A stretch of DNA of 62,465 bases. Source: a virus. The notes below the pieces were generated by a model. That model made no database searches and was not told where the DNA came from. It saw only the letters and a list, made by a program, of their open reading frames with translations. Below, piece by piece: positions 54,406 to 62,465 of the stretch. Positions within the stretch are counted from its first letter, which is position 1. Each line of letters starts with the position of its first letter. The stretch spans positions 1 to 62,465 of the IMG/VR virus record IMGVR_UViG_3300000101_000012. One strand, written 5' to 3'. Position numbers and translations under genes: made by a program.

Positions 54406-55708
54406 ATTTAAAAAACAACAATTAGACACAAAGAGTGCTAGTTTTTGTGGTGCTAAATGGGGAAATGCTACTATTTGGTTAGGCAGTGGAATGACTACTA
54501 GTTGCCACCATCCGTTGCCTCATAAAATTAACCTATTAGCAGTACAGACTAATCCTAAACTCTTGCATAATACTCCAGAGAAAAAAGAACAACGCAGGCA
54601 AATGCAATGTGGCGAACGTCCCAGCGGCTGTGAGTACTGCTGGAAGATTGAAGACATGGGTCCTGAATATGTAAGCGACCGTGTATACAAATCGAATATC
54701 TACAGCAAAGAAGAATTACAGGAGTTTTACGAAACACCCAGTGAAGATGATGTAAATCTCCGCACACTAGAGATTGCCTTTGACAGAACATGTAACTTTG
54801 CATGTAGTTACTGTAATCCAGCTTTCAGTACTACTTGGGTAAAAGACATTAAGAATAACGGCGGATATCAGGGACTTGTCAGTGATGGGCGTAATCATTT
54901 TACTCACACACATGAAGAAAACCAACTGTTTAAGTTAAATGAATATAATCCATATGTTGAAGCTTTCTTTAAGTGGTGGGACAGTGATTTGCACCGCACA
55001 TTAAAAGAACTCCGCATTACAGGCGGCGAGCCTATTATGAGTCCTGAACTGTGGAGGTTGTTTGAATGGTTTAAAAAAAATGTTGACAAGAGCAAAACTA
55101 AACTTGCAATTAACAGCAATCTAGGTGGCAAACCAGAGCTTATTGATAAATTAGTAGAAGCAAAACAACACGTACCTACACTGGATGTGTATACGAGTTG
55201 CGAATCGACCGGAGTTAAAGCAGAATATATTAGAGACGGATTAGACTTTAGTCACTGGTGGGGAAACTTGGTAAGACTACACCAAGCTGGTATTAATACA
55301 CATTGTATGATGACAGTTAATGCACTTTGTTTGGATACACTGCCAGACTTAATATTTAAAATATTGTATGCTAGACTAGAATTAGATAAAAATTTTGCAG
55401 TGTTTAGTTTAAATATACTAAGATTCCCTAGTTTCCAAAGTTGTTTGGTATTGCCACAGTATGTTAAAAACACATGTGCAGGTAGACTAAAGAGCATACT
55501 GTTATGGGATTTACATGACTTTGAAAGAGGTCAGGTTGAAAGACTTATAGAATACTTGCGTACTGTGGAAAAGCCACATAATGAATCGTTTGAAATGCCT
55601 AAATTACACAATGACTTTAAACAATTCTATCAACAATATGATGTAAGAAGAAATAAAAACTTTGAGACTACGTTCCCAGAGCTATCAGCATGGTATCAAA
55701 AATTATGA
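54389..55708 (+). CDS. Radical SAM protein with N-terminal twitch domain, copy 2
   Basis: 439 residues. Triad CNFACSYC at C135/C139/C142, GGEP at 212-215. N-terminal cluster cysteines C20 (FCGAKW), C39 (SCHHP), C81 and C84 (CEYCWKIE). C-terminal DVRRNKNFETTFPEL parallels copy 1. This is the closest relative of copy 1 in the operon: cysteine layout, WW-containing segment before GGEP (FFKWWD versus FWKWWP) and end motif all match, which points to duplication followed by divergence. Confidence 0.9.
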   Translation: MLTDLEFKKQQLDTKSASFCGAKWGNATIWLGSGMTTSCHHPLPHKINLLAVQTNPKLLHNTPEKKEQRRQMQCGERPSGCEYCWKIEDMGPEYVSDRVYKSNIYSKEELQEFYETPSEDDVNLRTLEIAFDRTCNFACSYCNPAFSTTWVKDIKNNGGYQGLVSDGRNHFTHTHEENQLFKLNEYNPYVEAFFKWWDSDLHRTLKELRITGGEPIMSPELWRLFEWFKKNVDKSKTKLAINSNLGGKPELIDKLVEAKQHVPTLDVYTSCESTGVKAEYIRDGLDFSHWWGNLVRLHQAGINTHCMMTVNALCLDTLPDLIFKILYARLELDKNFAVFSLNILRFPSFQSCLVLPQYVKNTCAGRLKSILLWDLHDFERGQVERLIEYLRTVEKPHNESFEMPKLHNDFKQFYQQYDVRRNKNFETTFPELSAWYQKL

Positions 55709-56961
55709 CGTCACAGGATTTAGATTACTATTTTCCAATAAAGACTAAGACTGCATGTCAGAGCAAATGGAGTTGGAGTACTATATGGCTTAATTCTGGT
55801 ACTAGCAGTAGTTGTCATAGGGTTGATGATTTTAAAATACCCGAAGACGATTTTGGCAGTTTTCACAACCTGCCTGAAAAAATTGTACATCGTGAAAAGA
55901 TGCTTAAAGGAAAATGGCCAGGACAAGGATGTGAGTACTGTAAAGTAATTGAAGACAACAATGGGTTTAGTGACAGGATGCACAATAACGATATTCCTGG
56001 ATATGCTCCTACCGAGCTTAAAAAAGATCCTACGTTAACTCATGTTAAACCTACAATTGTTGAAATATTTGCACATAATACCTGTAATTTTAAATGTACT
56101 TACTGTAGTCCGATTCTAAGTAGTAGAATTGAGCAGGAAAATAATATTTTTGACTCACATCCATTAATCCCCCCTAACATTGTTATTAATAAACAAACAG
56201 TTAATAAGCGATACGAAGACTTCTTTTTATGGTTAGAAGATAACATACAAGGTCTAATGCGATTGCACTTACTAGGTGGAGAAACTTTTATTCAGCATGA
56301 TTTGATAACTAGAGTTTTAAATTTACTAGAAAGAAAACCTTGTCCTAAATTGCAACTTAATATTTTTAGTAACTTTAATCCTCCTCAGAAGTACTTTAAA
56401 AAATATATTAACAGTATACATGAGTTGTGGAAAAAAGGATGTCTTTCTAGATTTGATCTAACAGCTAGCATTGATGCTTGGGGGCCACAGGCAGAGTATG
56501 TTAGGTTTGGATTAAACTGTACAGAGTTTGAAGAAAATTTTGCATATGCAGCTAGTTTTCCAGAAGAGTTTCTGTGGCTTTCAGCAAATCAAACAGTAAG
56601 TAGTTTAACAATGAAAACCATGCCTGATTTAATTCGTATGATAAACAAGTATAATACTGATAGACACATAGGACACTATGCAATGTTAGTAGACGGCTTT
56701 GAATTTATGCGCCCTGAAGTTTTTGCTTATGAAACCTGGGATCCTATTTGGAAAGAAATATTTAAAGAACTAAAAACAGATACCTTTGAGCAAAAGGAGA
56801 CAGTAAAAATATTTACTGGGCTTCAAAATGTTATGCAGAGTAAGCTAGAACATGACTATAATAGTATAGAAAAACTACACAGTTACCATGACGAAATTGA
56901 TAGAAGAAGAAATACTAGTTGGAGATCCTTGTGGCCAGAGTTAGAAATTAAAAAACCATGA
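55705..56961 (+). CDS. Radical SAM protein with N-terminal twitch domain, copy 3 (GGET variant)
   Basis: 418 residues from the ATG at 55705, chosen because it forms an ATGA overlap with the previous stop; an upstream in-frame ATG at 55690 is possible. Triad CNFKCTYC at C127/C131/C134. The usual GGEP is GGET (191-194), an uncommon but tolerated variant. N-terminal cysteines C18, C37, C76 and C79. The end has DRRRNTSWRSLWPEL. It joins the next gene through another ATGA overlap. Confidence 0.88.
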   Translation: MTSQDLDYYFPIKTKTACQSKWSWSTIWLNSGTSSSCHRVDDFKIPEDDFGSFHNLPEKIVHREKMLKGKWPGQGCEYCKVIEDNNGFSDRMHNNDIPGYAPTELKKDPTLTHVKPTIVEIFAHNTCNFKCTYCSPILSSRIEQENNIFDSHPLIPPNIVINKQTVNKRYEDFFLWLEDNIQGLMRLHLLGGETFIQHDLITRVLNLLERKPCPKLQLNIFSNFNPPQKYFKKYINSIHELWKKGCLSRFDLTASIDAWGPQAEYVRFGLNCTEFEENFAYAASFPEEFLWLSANQTVSSLTMKTMPDLIRMINKYNTDRHIGHYAMLVDGFEFMRPEVFAYETWDPIWKEIFKELKTDTFEQKETVKIFTGLQNVMQSKLEHDYNSIEKLHSYHDEIDRRRNTSWRSLWPELEIKKP

Positions 56962-58253
56962 CTGAAGATTTAGAAAACATATACAGTGACTTTGACTATG
57001 GACAGAGAAAACCTCTGCATATTAAAGAGTCAGAATTAACAGAACAAGAAACGGATCTTCTCATTAAGAGCGATACATTCTGCATGTTACCCTGGATACA
57101 TCTGCATGCTTACCCAGATGGTAAAGCATATCCATGTTGTCTAGCAAAATATGAACATCCAGTTGGATCTCTGAGAGATAAAACTATTGAAGAAGTATGG
57201 CGTGACAACCCCATGCAAACAATGCGTGATAACATGTTAGCAAATAAACCTTGTGTAGAATGCACAAAGTGTTATGAGCAAGAAAAGTCAGGATTCTTTA
57301 GTATGCGTAACTCAAGTAATCAAACGTTTGGACATCACATAAAAGAAACTCTAACAAGCGACGAACTAAAGATCCGTTATTATGACATCAGGTTTAGTAA
57401 CCTGTGTAACTTTAGTTGCCGTAGTTGTGGTGACATCTTTAGTAGTAACTGGACAAAAGAGTATAAAAAGTACGGCTGGCTGCCTAAAGATGCGCCTAAT
57501 GTAACTTATGCTGGCAGATACAAAACAGATATCTGGGAACAAACATTACCGCACGTGCCTTACTTCCAGGAAGTTTACTTTGCTGGTGGCGAGCCACTAA
57601 TGATGCAAGAACACTGGAATTTATTGGACGAACTTATTAAACAAGGACGCACAGACGTTAAACTAGTATACAATACTAATTTTAGTGAGACAGTATTTAA
57701 AGGCAGAGATGTTTTTGAGATCTGGAAAGAGTTTAATGAAGTAAGTGTAGGTGCTAGTTTAGATGCTAGTTACGCAAGAGGTGAACTTATGCGTACAGGT
57801 ACTAAGTGGAGTCAAACTGTAGCTAATCGCGAACGAATGCTTAAAGTTTGTCCTGATGTAGACTTCTATATTTCAAGCACACTAAGTATTATGAACAGTT
57901 ACCATATTCCTGAGTTTCATAGAGAATGGATTGAGTTAGGGCTATTAGAGCCCATGGATTGGAATATTAATATTTTACAAAGTCCTGAATACTTTAGAAT
58001 AGATGTACTGCCAGAGGTAATGAAACAAGAAGTATTAGCTCTTTATTCAGAGCATATTAATTGGTTAGAAGATAAAGATAGGTTTAAACGTGCTATTAAT
58101 GGATTTAAAAGCGCAATGAATTATATGACAGGAACAGACAACAGTAGTTTAATTCCTGATCTAATTAAAAATCTAGATAAACTGGATAATTTACGTAAAG
58201 AAAATTTCTTTGAAGTATTTCCAGAATTACAAAGGATTAAAGAGCATGGATAA
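56958..58253 (+). CDS. Radical SAM protein with N-terminal twitch domain, copy 4
   Basis: 431 residues. N-terminal domain of the classical twitch type: FCMLPW (C42), PCC (C60/C61) and CVECTKC (C99/C102/C105), with the phrase TIEEVWRDNPMQTMRDNM. Triad CNFSCRSC at C150/C154/C157, GGEP at 210-213. C-terminal NLRKENFFEVFPEL. It differs from copies 1-3 in having the PW and PCC motifs, so a second subclass starts here. ATGA overlap with copy 3. Confidence 0.9.
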   Translation: MTEDLENIYSDFDYGQRKPLHIKESELTEQETDLLIKSDTFCMLPWIHLHAYPDGKAYPCCLAKYEHPVGSLRDKTIEEVWRDNPMQTMRDNMLANKPCVECTKCYEQEKSGFFSMRNSSNQTFGHHIKETLTSDELKIRYYDIRFSNLCNFSCRSCGDIFSSNWTKEYKKYGWLPKDAPNVTYAGRYKTDIWEQTLPHVPYFQEVYFAGGEPLMMQEHWNLLDELIKQGRTDVKLVYNTNFSETVFKGRDVFEIWKEFNEVSVGASLDASYARGELMRTGTKWSQTVANRERMLKVCPDVDFYISSTLSIMNSYHIPEFHREWIELGLLEPMDWNINILQSPEYFRIDVLPEVMKQEVLALYSEHINWLEDKDRFKRAINGFKSAMNYMTGTDNSSLIPDLIKNLDKLDNLRKENFFEVFPELQRIKEHG

Positions 58254-59466
58254 TGACAAGTTTTTACCAGACTATACTGGAAAAGAAATACCAAATAGAT
58301 GTGTATTGCCCTGGATAAGTTTAGAAACAACTCCTTTAGGTGGATTTCGTCCTTGCTGTTTGTATGACAGGGAGTTACTGGATGTAAATGTTAAAACTCA
58401 CAGTCTAGAAGAGGTATTTCGCAGTGAACAAATGCAGGATCTAAGATATGCATTTAGTAAAAACAAACAACCCGGATCATGTCAGCGGTGTTTTAAAGAA
58501 GAAGACGCTGGTAAAAAGAGCAAACGTCAGTACATGCTGGAAAAGTTTAAAGATTATGATCAAAAAATAGACTATCAGAATTTAGATGGTGACAACATAG
58601 TCTTTTTAGACCTTAAACTGGGAAATATATGCAATTTAAAGTGTCGTATATGTGGAAGTTGGTCAAGCAGTAAGTGGGCACAGGAAGAGTCTAAGCAAAA
58701 AGGTGAGGATCATATCGCTAATGACTGGTTAAAACAAGGACGTTGGCCACGCAGCAGTAAAAAGTTCTGGGAACATCTAGATGAGTTACTGCCAAATATA
58801 AAGTACTTTGAATTTACTGGCGGAGAGCCCTTTTTAATTAAACAGCATTTTGATTTACTACAACGTGCAGTGGATCAGGGATATGCTGGTAACATCGATA
58901 TACATTATAATACAAATGGTACACAATTTCCCAAACAACGTGAAGTGTGGAAACACTTTAAGAATGTACAAATTGCATTTAGCATTGATAACGTAGGAGA
59001 TAAGTTTGAGTACGAACGTGATGGCGCAAAGTGGACAACAGTAAACTCTAATATTAACAAGATTGTAGAACTTAAAGACCAGGGGTATCCACTGGAGTTC
59101 CAGGTATGTACCACTTGGAATGTACAAAATACAATGTACATGAGTGAGCTACTTAGCTGGTTTAAACAAACTGGTATTCCTGATATACATTTTAATTTAA
59201 TGCACGATCCAGAAGAATTTAGTTTATTTAATTTGCCACTTAGTCTTAAGACTCCTACTATGATAAGTTTGGACAAATGTATAGTAATGCATCCTGACTT
59301 TGAAGAGAGAATTAGAAGTATTAAATTTATTGTAACTCAACGAAGCGATGAAAATGATGGTAATGCATTGCGTAGAAAGTTAAATGAGGTTGACACGATA
59401 AGAGACAAACATTTAAGTAACAGTCATGTTAAATTAGCTCAACTCTTAAACTATGAACAAGCCTGA
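58246..59466 (+). CDS. Radical SAM protein with N-terminal twitch domain, copy 5
   Basis: 406 residues from the ATG at 58246 (AAGGA lies about 10 bases upstream; the longer frame would start inside copy 4). N-terminal CVLPW (C19), PCC (C37/C38), CQRC (C79/C82). Triad CNLKCRIC at C129/C133/C136, GGEP at 192-195. The Lys-rich stretch at residues 86-106 is specific to this copy. The C-terminal FPEL motif of the others is not present, so this copy may have a changed end. It overlaps copy 6 by 14 bases. Confidence 0.9.
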   Translation: MDNDKFLPDYTGKEIPNRCVLPWISLETTPLGGFRPCCLYDRELLDVNVKTHSLEEVFRSEQMQDLRYAFSKNKQPGSCQRCFKEEDAGKKSKRQYMLEKFKDYDQKIDYQNLDGDNIVFLDLKLGNICNLKCRICGSWSSSKWAQEESKQKGEDHIANDWLKQGRWPRSSKKFWEHLDELLPNIKYFEFTGGEPFLIKQHFDLLQRAVDQGYAGNIDIHYNTNGTQFPKQREVWKHFKNVQIAFSIDNVGDKFEYERDGAKWTTVNSNINKIVELKDQGYPLEFQVCTTWNVQNTMYMSELLSWFKQTGIPDIHFNLMHDPEEFSLFNLPLSLKTPTMISLDKCIVMHPDFEERIRSIKFIVTQRSDENDGNALRRKLNEVDTIRDKHLSNSHVKLAQLLNYEQA

Positions 59467-60739
59467 TAACTTATGTATGGCACCCTGGACGCATACCTAT
59501 CTCAGCCCACAAACTGAGCGTAGATTATGTTGTGCGAGCAGAGAACCTGCACAGAGTTTTACACAATACATTGACACTGATGCTGGTGATAACGTATACA
59601 CTCCGCAAAGTTTAGACGAGTACTGGAACAGTGAACGTATTCGTAGAGTAAGACGTGATATGATGAACAATATCGTGCCAGCTGAGTGTGAAGTATGTGA
59701 TAAGAAACTACTTAACACTGACGTTTATCGTGATTACTTTGGACACTTGTTTGCACACAAGTATCCTGAAGTTGTTGCTAGCACTGACGAAACTGGTTAT
59801 ACAACAATGAAGCCTGTAAGCTGGGACTATCGTTTTAGTAATTTGTGTAACTTTAAATGTCGTATGTGCGGCCCTATGCTAAGTTCAAGCTGGGAAACAG
59901 AAGCACGTAAAGCTGGTAAAATAGAACCCTGGATGGAACCAGCAGTAAAAAAACAAATTAGCAACTATCAAGACACACAGATAGAAGCTGAGTTTAGTCA
60001 AGCAGTGGAAGAACATCGTATAGAAGAAATATACTGGGTTGGTGGCGAGCCTCTTATGTATGAACAACATTGGCGATACATGCAACGCATTATTGAACTA
60101 GGTGACGGCCCAGGACTATATGCACGTTATAATACAAACCTAAGCCGTGTTGACTATCAAGGCGTAAACTTGTACAATGATATACTGGATAAAATTAGAG
60201 ACTGGCAAATATGTGCTAGCCTAGATGGTGTTGGTGAAGTAGGAGAGTATATACGAACTGGGTTAAAATATGACGAGTGGTTAGAAAACTTTAAACAAGG
60301 TCTAGGACATGCTAGAAACAGACGCATGATGCGTATAGACTTTACATTAACTACTCCTGGATTATTTGAGGTACCTGAAATTATTAAATTAGCAGATGAG
60401 TTAGGTGTAGAAGTATTAGCAAAGACTACGTTTGCATTTACGCCAGATATTGCAATGAGTCCACTCTTTCTTCCGCGGCCCATTCTAGAACAGATAATTA
60501 ATAGTATAATGCCGGCAACTCCCGGCGCAATGCGTGACGTGTTAACAAACCTAATTAATCGACCAACGTTCGAAGAAGAATATCCGTCGGAAGTATATCT
60601 CGAGGCCAGATGTAGAGCCAAGCAAAGAATGGAAAGTCTGGATACAGGTAGAAAAGGGACAAGGTTTGTAGACACGTTACGTGATCCTGAACTTATTAAG
60701 TGGTGGAAGGAAATACCCAGTATTGGAACTACTAATTAA
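59453..60739 (+). CDS. Radical SAM protein with N-terminal twitch domain, copy 6
   Basis: 428 residues. N-terminal CMAPW (C8), CC (C26/C27), CEVC (C79/C82). Triad CNFKCRMC at C132/C136/C139, GGEP at 197-200. The start lies only 7 residues before the first cysteine, the shortest lead of the six. The C-terminus is Arg-rich. It overlaps the DUF3147-like gene by 17 bases. Confidence 0.9.
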   Translation: MNKPDNLCMAPWTHTYLSPQTERRLCCASREPAQSFTQYIDTDAGDNVYTPQSLDEYWNSERIRRVRRDMMNNIVPAECEVCDKKLLNTDVYRDYFGHLFAHKYPEVVASTDETGYTTMKPVSWDYRFSNLCNFKCRMCGPMLSSSWETEARKAGKIEPWMEPAVKKQISNYQDTQIEAEFSQAVEEHRIEEIYWVGGEPLMYEQHWRYMQRIIELGDGPGLYARYNTNLSRVDYQGVNLYNDILDKIRDWQICASLDGVGEVGEYIRTGLKYDEWLENFKQGLGHARNRRMMRIDFTLTTPGLFEVPEIIKLADELGVEVLAKTTFAFTPDIAMSPLFLPRPILEQIINSIMPATPGAMRDVLTNLINRPTFEEEYPSEVYLEARCRAKQRMESLDTGRKGTRFVDTLRDPELIKWWKEIPSIGTTN

Positions 60740-61049
60740 AGCTATTATAGGTGGAGCAGTAATTGCAACTGTAAGCACTGTGAGTCAAAAATATCCTACT
60801 ATAGGAGCATTTGTGCTGGGTATACCACTGGCTAGTTTTGTAGCATTTGTATTCATGTACTACAGTGGTGTAGACCAACAAACATTTAAAACAATTAGTA
60901 TACAAACCGTATACTTTGTGGGTGTAAGTTTACTGTTTTTTCCTATATTTGTGTATACAATGCCATATATAGGTTTTTGGAGTGCAATGGTAATAGGCAC
61001 AGTGATTACTGGATCACTGATGCTGGTATTATATCAGTATCTAGTTTAA
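60723..61049 (+). CDS. Small membrane protein, DUF3147-like
   Basis: 108 residues if started at the TTG at 60723, which gives LELLIKAIIGGAVIATVSTVSQKYP, the usual opening of DUF3147/GlpM-like proteins. AAGGA lies about 11 bases upstream. Three to four hydrophobic segments are visible (about 7-25, 28-48, 60-80, 86-106) with almost no charge between them. Such proteins are found in bacteria as inner-membrane proteins of unknown function. It is the only membrane protein in the operon, so it may anchor or transport the product of the other enzymes. Confidence 0.65.
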   Translation: MELLIKAIIGGAVIATVSTVSQKYPTIGAFVLGIPLASFVAFVFMYYSGVDQQTFKTISIQTVYFVGVSLLFFPIFVYTMPYIGFWSAMVIGTVITGSLMLVLYQYLV

Positions 61050-61069
61050 TTTAAAAAGGGGACTGCATA

Positions 61070-61171
61070 ATGCAGTGGATTAAAAATATAATTAATAGAA
61101 TTAAGATGGAAATACAGTATAGAAAACGTCTTAAAGAACTAAAAAAACGAGATCCGTTTATTTACAAATGA
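61070..61171 (+). CDS. 33-residue basic protein
   Basis: The start has a strong AAGGGG ribosome site 7 bases before the ATG. The product is strongly basic and helical (KMEIQYRKRLKELKKRDPFIYK at its end, given here in part). The last codon overlaps the carbamoyltransferase start through an ATGA junction, a standard sign of translational coupling. It is too short for automatic calls but should be real. Confidence 0.7.
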   Translation: MQWIKNIINRIKMEIQYRKRLKELKKRDPFIYK

Positions 61172-62465
61172 CAGGTGTAATGACTCCAAATATATTAGGT
61201 GTGTCAGCTGGCTTCCACGATGCTGGTGTTACTATTATTAGTTCATTTAGCGGCGATATTCTCTTTGCTGGCCACAGTGAGCGTTATAGTCGTGTAAAGA
61301 ATGACGCCACACTTAATCGAGAAATGATGCAGGAAGCTCGCAGTTATGGCCCTATTGGCAAAGTTGCATGGTATGAGCGTCCCTGGTTAAAAAAGACCAG
61401 ACAAATGTACAGCGGAGAATGGCGTAAAGTTTTTAAGGATGTTTCACCTAAACAACAGTTATTCAATGTAGGTGTAAATCAAACTATTAAGTATTATGGA
61501 CATCATTTAAGCCATGCCGCGGCAGGATTCCAGACAAGTCCTTATGATAAAGCGGTTGTTGTGGTTGTTGACGCTATTGGTGAATGGGATACTTACTCAG
61601 CGTACCTGGCCAGTTATGATAATCTAGGCAAAGCACAATATAAACGAGTATTAACAGTTAGATATCCAAACAGCATGGGATTATTTTACAGTGCAATGAC
61701 ACAGGCCGCTGGATTAAAACCCATGGAGGAAGAATATATATTAATGGGAATGGCGGCATACGGGCAGCCTACGTGGTATAGAGACATTTATAATAGCTGT
61801 GTTTCAGAAGATCATAACCAAACATGGAAACTTAACTTCCATGCTGGTATTCCTGATAACGTGTTGCCACCAATCGATAAAGAAAGCCTGGCCACCAGCG
61901 CACAATTAATAGTTGAACGTTGCCTTACTACATTAATGAGACAATTAGCACACAAGTACCCTGACTATGACGACTGTGTTTTTATGGGCGGTGTTGCGTT
62001 AAACTGTGTCGCTAACAGTAGAATACGTGAATGTTGGAATAGATTGTGGATTATGCCAAATCCAGGAGACTGTGGTAGTAGTTTAGGTGCCGCTGCACTA
62101 AGTTATGGCAGACGATTAAATTGGAAAGGGCCGTACTTGGGTACAAATATTCCTGGAATATATCCCAGTGACGAGATCGTTAGTGAACTAGTAGAGAATC
62201 AGATAGTAGGAGTAGCCGCAGGACGAGCAGAGTTTGGACCTAGAGCATTAGGTACTAGGAGTTTACTTGCAGATCCAAGAGGTGCTGATATTAAAGATCG
62301 TGTTAATGAAATTAAACGCAGGCAAAATTTTAGGCCATTTGCTCCAATTATACTAGAAGAACACGCTCATGAATACTTTGACATGCCAGCGTTTGACAAT
62401 AGTCCTTACATGCAATTTACATATTACTGTAAGAAGCCCAAGGAGTTTCCAGCTATTGTTCATCA
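61168..62465 (+). CDS. Carbamoyltransferase, NodU/TobZ family (3' end outside window)
   Basis: 432 codons are visible. Motifs include HHLSHAAAGF (after residue 110), VVVVVDAIGEWD, and the C-terminal-domain phrase GRAEFGPRALGTRS, which together mark the O-carbamoyltransferases that use carbamoyl phosphate and ATP to carbamoylate a sugar or antibiotic hydroxyl. In marine T4-like phages this family is common near glycosyltransferase genes. It closes the visible operon and suggests that a carbohydrate or polyketide-like hydroxyl is among the modified groups. The rest of the protein lies beyond 62465. Confidence 0.92.
   Translation, partial: MTGVMTPNILGVSAGFHDAGVTIISSFSGDILFAGHSERYSRVKNDATLNREMMQEARSYGPIGKVAWYERPWLKKTRQMYSGEWRKVFKDVSPKQQLFNVGVNQTIKYYGHHLSHAAAGFQTSPYDKAVVVVVDAIGEWDTYSAYLASYDNLGKAQYKRVLTVRYPNSMGLFYSAMTQAAGLKPMEEEYILMGMAAYGQPTWYRDIYNSCVSEDHNQTWKLNFHAGIPDNVLPPIDKESLATSAQLIVERCLTTLMRQLAHKYPDYDDCVFMGGVALNCVANSRIRECWNRLWIMPNPGDCGSSLGAAALSYGRRLNWKGPYLGTNIPGIYPSDEIVSELVENQIVGVAAGRAEFGPRALGTRSLLADPRGADIKDRVNEIKRRQNFRPFAPIILEEHAHEYFDMPAFDNSPYMQFTYYCKKPKEFPAIVH

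Noticed and set aside
1-62465. CRISPR array, insertion sequence or integrase/attachment site
   Set aside because: No regularly spaced direct repeats, transposase or integrase frame was seen; the repeats present are protein-coding tandem units or hairpins.

Overview
This window is part of a large, AT-rich, T4-like myovirus genome, most probably a marine phage related to the T4-like phages of cyanobacteria and pelagic bacteria. The evidence is a nearly complete set of T4 virion genes (gp20, gp21, gp22, gp23, gp25, gp26, gp53, gp5-like, gp6), the T4 recombination nuclease pair gp46/gp47, and a gp55-type late sigma factor. It also has long repeat-rich fibre proteins and T4-type late promoter octamers (NATAAATA). 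No photosynthesis gene, tRNA, insertion sequence or CRISPR array was seen, and the host cannot be named from this window.

Layout. (1) 1-11649, minus strand: the head module, read leftward from a tape-measure-like gene, portal, two small prohead genes, protease, scaffold, major capsid protein, a possible decoration protein and a run of small fibre-like genes; the last fibre gene (PKD domain) runs off the left edge. (2) 11729-12816, plus strand: gp26-like baseplate hub gene and a gp51-like gene arranged like a -1 frameshift pair. (3) 12996-13599: about 600 bases with no clear gene, rich in perfect hairpins, with a strong host-type promoter on the minus strand. (4) 13600-18383, minus strand: GIY-YIG nuclease, gp46, an SGNH-hydrolase-like protein, gp47 and the late sigma factor. 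(5) 18465-48487, plus strand: baseplate module (gp48-like, gp53, gp27-like hub, gp5-like spike, gp25, gp6), a single 4,520-residue protein with an integrin-like FG-GAP propeller, then four fibre or structural genes. (6) 48547 to the right edge: a tightly overlapping accessory operon.

The accessory operon is the most striking part. It holds three glycosyltransferase-like proteins, a small VOC-fold protein on the opposite strand, a 2-oxoglutarate/Fe(II) oxygenase-like protein, six consecutive radical SAM proteins each with an N-terminal twitch-type cysteine domain, a DUF3147-like membrane protein, a 33-residue protein, and a NodU/TobZ-type carbamoyltransferase cut by the window edge. The start/stop overlaps mean these proteins are probably made together. 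The enzymes suggest stepwise modification of a glycan or polypeptide, perhaps on the virion or the infected cell surface; the substrate is unknown.

Regulation visible in the sequence: host-type promoters lie before the accessory operon, before the gp55-gp47-gp46 operon and before a small minus-strand gene, while T4-type late octamers precede head, baseplate and fibre genes. gp55 would let the phage RNA polymerase complex recognise the latter.
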